Below, one piece after another: positions 62,933 to 64,000 of a stretch of 64,000 nt of DNA. Origin of the DNA: an uncultured Flavobacteriaceae bacterium (GTDB taxonomy: Bacteria; Bacteroidota; Bacteroidia; Flavobacteriales; Flavobacteriaceae); NCBI GenBank assembly GCA_947500385.1, contig CANMSA010000016.1, forward strand, positions 62,001 through 126,000, given 5' to 3'. The translations under genes and the position numbers were made by a program. Position 1 is the stretch's first letter. Each line of letters opens with the position of its first letter. Below the pieces are notes generated by a model. It did no database searches. It was not told where the DNA came from and was given only the letters and a program-made list of their open reading frames with translations.

Positions 62933-64000
62933 CTACTTACGCTGCGCCGCCATCCATTCCATTATCGTGACCGTTTTACCATTCATTTGCACCGGATTTC
63001 CATCGAAATCAAAATCGGCATGATTGGCATGGGAATAGATCCATGAGAAGTGCCCATTATATCGATACGCCGCTCCTCCAAAAAAACCGGTCAAATCTGT
63101 TGCATGATCGTAGTAAGAGAAATGAACGTTCGCCGCACCTGCCGCAATAAGCCGTTTGTAAAACGGAACCACCGTTTTTTCAGGAAGGGTTACGGTATCA
63201 TCCTTACAATGTACAAACCAAATAGGAATATCTTTGATAGTGGCCATTTGAGTGTCACTAATATGTTCTGTGTGATAGGCCAATGCACTAATATAGGCTG
63301 CCGCAAAATAAGTGGGATGCGCCAACAGCAACTTTAAACTCATATAACCGCCATTGGAACAACCGCCCACATAGATTCGGTTGGTATCTATTCCCGGATG
63401 ATCCGCCACATACTTTTCAATGAGCCCCATTAGCGCCGCATTGTAAATATCATTGGTCTCGCCACGAGTATATTCCCCGCTGGCACTCTGCATCCAAAAG
63501 GTGGGTGTTTGGGGAACCAAAACATAAGCCTGCCCAAATAGTTGCTGAATCGTTCTAGAAGCATAATTGGTTGCCTTATTCGCGACCAAAGGAATACTGG
63601 TATCGGTGCCGCCTTCTCCCCCACCATGCAACCAAATAATCAATGGTGAGGAGCCCAAGGTATCCTCCGGCCTGTAAGAGGCATAGGTAAGGTTGGTGCC
63701 ATCTTCATGGGTATAGGTGCCCTTTAGGTCAAAAAGATCTACCAAGGGTTGGAACCGTTCTTTTTCGGTATTCCATATCCTGTCACTTGCCTTGTTTACA
63801 ATGGTCAATTTATAGTCGATCCATTGATTGCCCCCCTGACCTTCTTTAAAGACATATTTTATCGGAGAACTTAATACCTCATCAGGGCCGACCAAAAGGG
63901 TTAATGTTAAATGGTTCCCCGATTCGAGCCGGATTCCTTTTTCGTCGGAAACATATGCAAAGAGTACTTTGCGCTCCCCACGCTGCTCCCCTGGTTGCAT
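62933..64000 (-). CDS. Alpha/beta hydrolase (prolyl-oligopeptidase/esterase type), partial at window edge
   Basis: The frame runs to the last base of the window, so the true start is probably outside; the visible part is 355 residues. An N-terminal beta-sandwich-like region (about 1-105) precedes an alpha/beta hydrolase. The oxyanion region is LIIWLHGGGEGG, the nucleophile Ser is in VGGCSNGGYM, and the acid is in HCKDDTV. The His is probably in NGHFSW. Such enzymes include carbohydrate esterases and peptidases. Convergence with the efflux operon gives no functional hint. Confidence 0.85.
   Translation of the reverse strand: MQPGEQRGERKVLFAYVSDEKGIRLESGNHLTLTLLVGPDEVLSSPIKYVFKEGQGGNQWIDYKLTIVNKASDRIWNTEKERFQPLVDLFDLKGTYTHEDGTNLTYASYRPEDTLGSSPLIIWLHGGGEGGTDTSIPLVANKATNYASRTIQQLFGQAYVLVPQTPTFWMQSASGEYTRGETNDIYNAALMGLIEKYVADHPGIDTNRIYVGGCSNGGYMSLKLLLAHPTYFAAAYISALAYHTEHISDTQMATIKDIPIWFVHCKDDTVTLPEKTVVPFYKRLIAAGAANVHFSYYDHATDLTGFFGGAAYRYNGHFSWIYSHANHADFDFDGNPVQMNGKTVTIMEWMAAQRK

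Noticed and set aside
1-64000. Mobile elements, CRISPR arrays or phage genes
   Set aside because: No transposase, integrase, direct-repeat array or phage structural protein was recognised in any of the long frames.

Overview
The window looks like the chromosome of a marine polysaccharide-degrading flavobacterium (Bacteroidota, Flavobacteriaceae; of the Zobellia/Maribacter/Arenibacter kind, genus not determinable here). The reasons are a SusC/SusD pair, many short lipoprotein signals ending in Cys, promoters of the Bacteroidota type (TTTG-N19-TAnnTTTG), A-rich start contexts without strong Shine-Dalgarno sequences, and a complete-looking brown-algal alginate locus. No rRNA, tRNA, CRISPR array, transposase or phage gene was recognised.

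Region 1 (1-29,500) is a mannan- and sulfated-glycan-oriented accessory region without its own SusCD. It holds a VanX-like dipeptidase, a serine hydrolase, a DUF5060 glycoside-hydrolase-like lipoprotein, and a tight operon GH1 - GH92 alpha-mannosidase - sulfatase - GH26 mannanase (4001-10519). A second sulfatase converges on it. Next comes a GMC oxidoreductase + Tat-exported small subunit + double-barrel sugar isomerase operon, a PhyH-type dioxygenase, two adjacent AraC regulators, and a divergent sodium/solute symporter + GH130 mannosyl phosphorylase pair. Then come a DUF255 thioredoxin-fold protein, a sialate-O-acetylesterase-like SGNH esterase, a Tat-exported Gfo/Idh/MocA oxidoreductase, an SCO1 protein and a second PhyH enzyme. 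The GH26 and GH1 enzymes have no signal peptide, which fits import of short beta-mannosides followed by intracellular cleavage and phosphorolysis.

Region 2 (29,500-52,850) is the alginate utilisation locus. Five lyase modules are present: two single-domain PL7, one protein with two PL7 domains, and one PL6 (two beta-helix regions). SusC, SusD and a PKD-containing surface lipoprotein capture and import oligomers. KdgF opens the unsaturated uronate, SDR reductases make KDG, KdgK phosphorylates it and KdgA splits KDPG. An MFS permease and an aberrant NRAMP-like transporter complete the catabolic operon. A FadR-type GntR regulator sits in the middle. I find the same operator, TTGGTNNACCAA repeated with a 13-bp period, over the promoters of the regulator, the susC operon, the double-PL7/kdgF/SDR operon and PL6. 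In each case it overlaps the -7 element, so repression relieved by an alginate-derived ligand is the simplest model. A Tat-exported sugar isomerase and an RraA-like aldolase-family gene lie divergent from PL6 across one operator and may be unrecognised members of the regulon.

Region 3 (52,850-64,000) is more general. It holds a Crp/Fnr regulator, a sterol-desaturase-type membrane oxygenase with a small secreted partner, a small membrane ORF and a PLP-dependent decarboxylase-family enzyme. It also holds a TetR-controlled TolC-MFP-RND efflux operon with two matching palindromic operators. A truncated alpha/beta hydrolase runs off the right edge.
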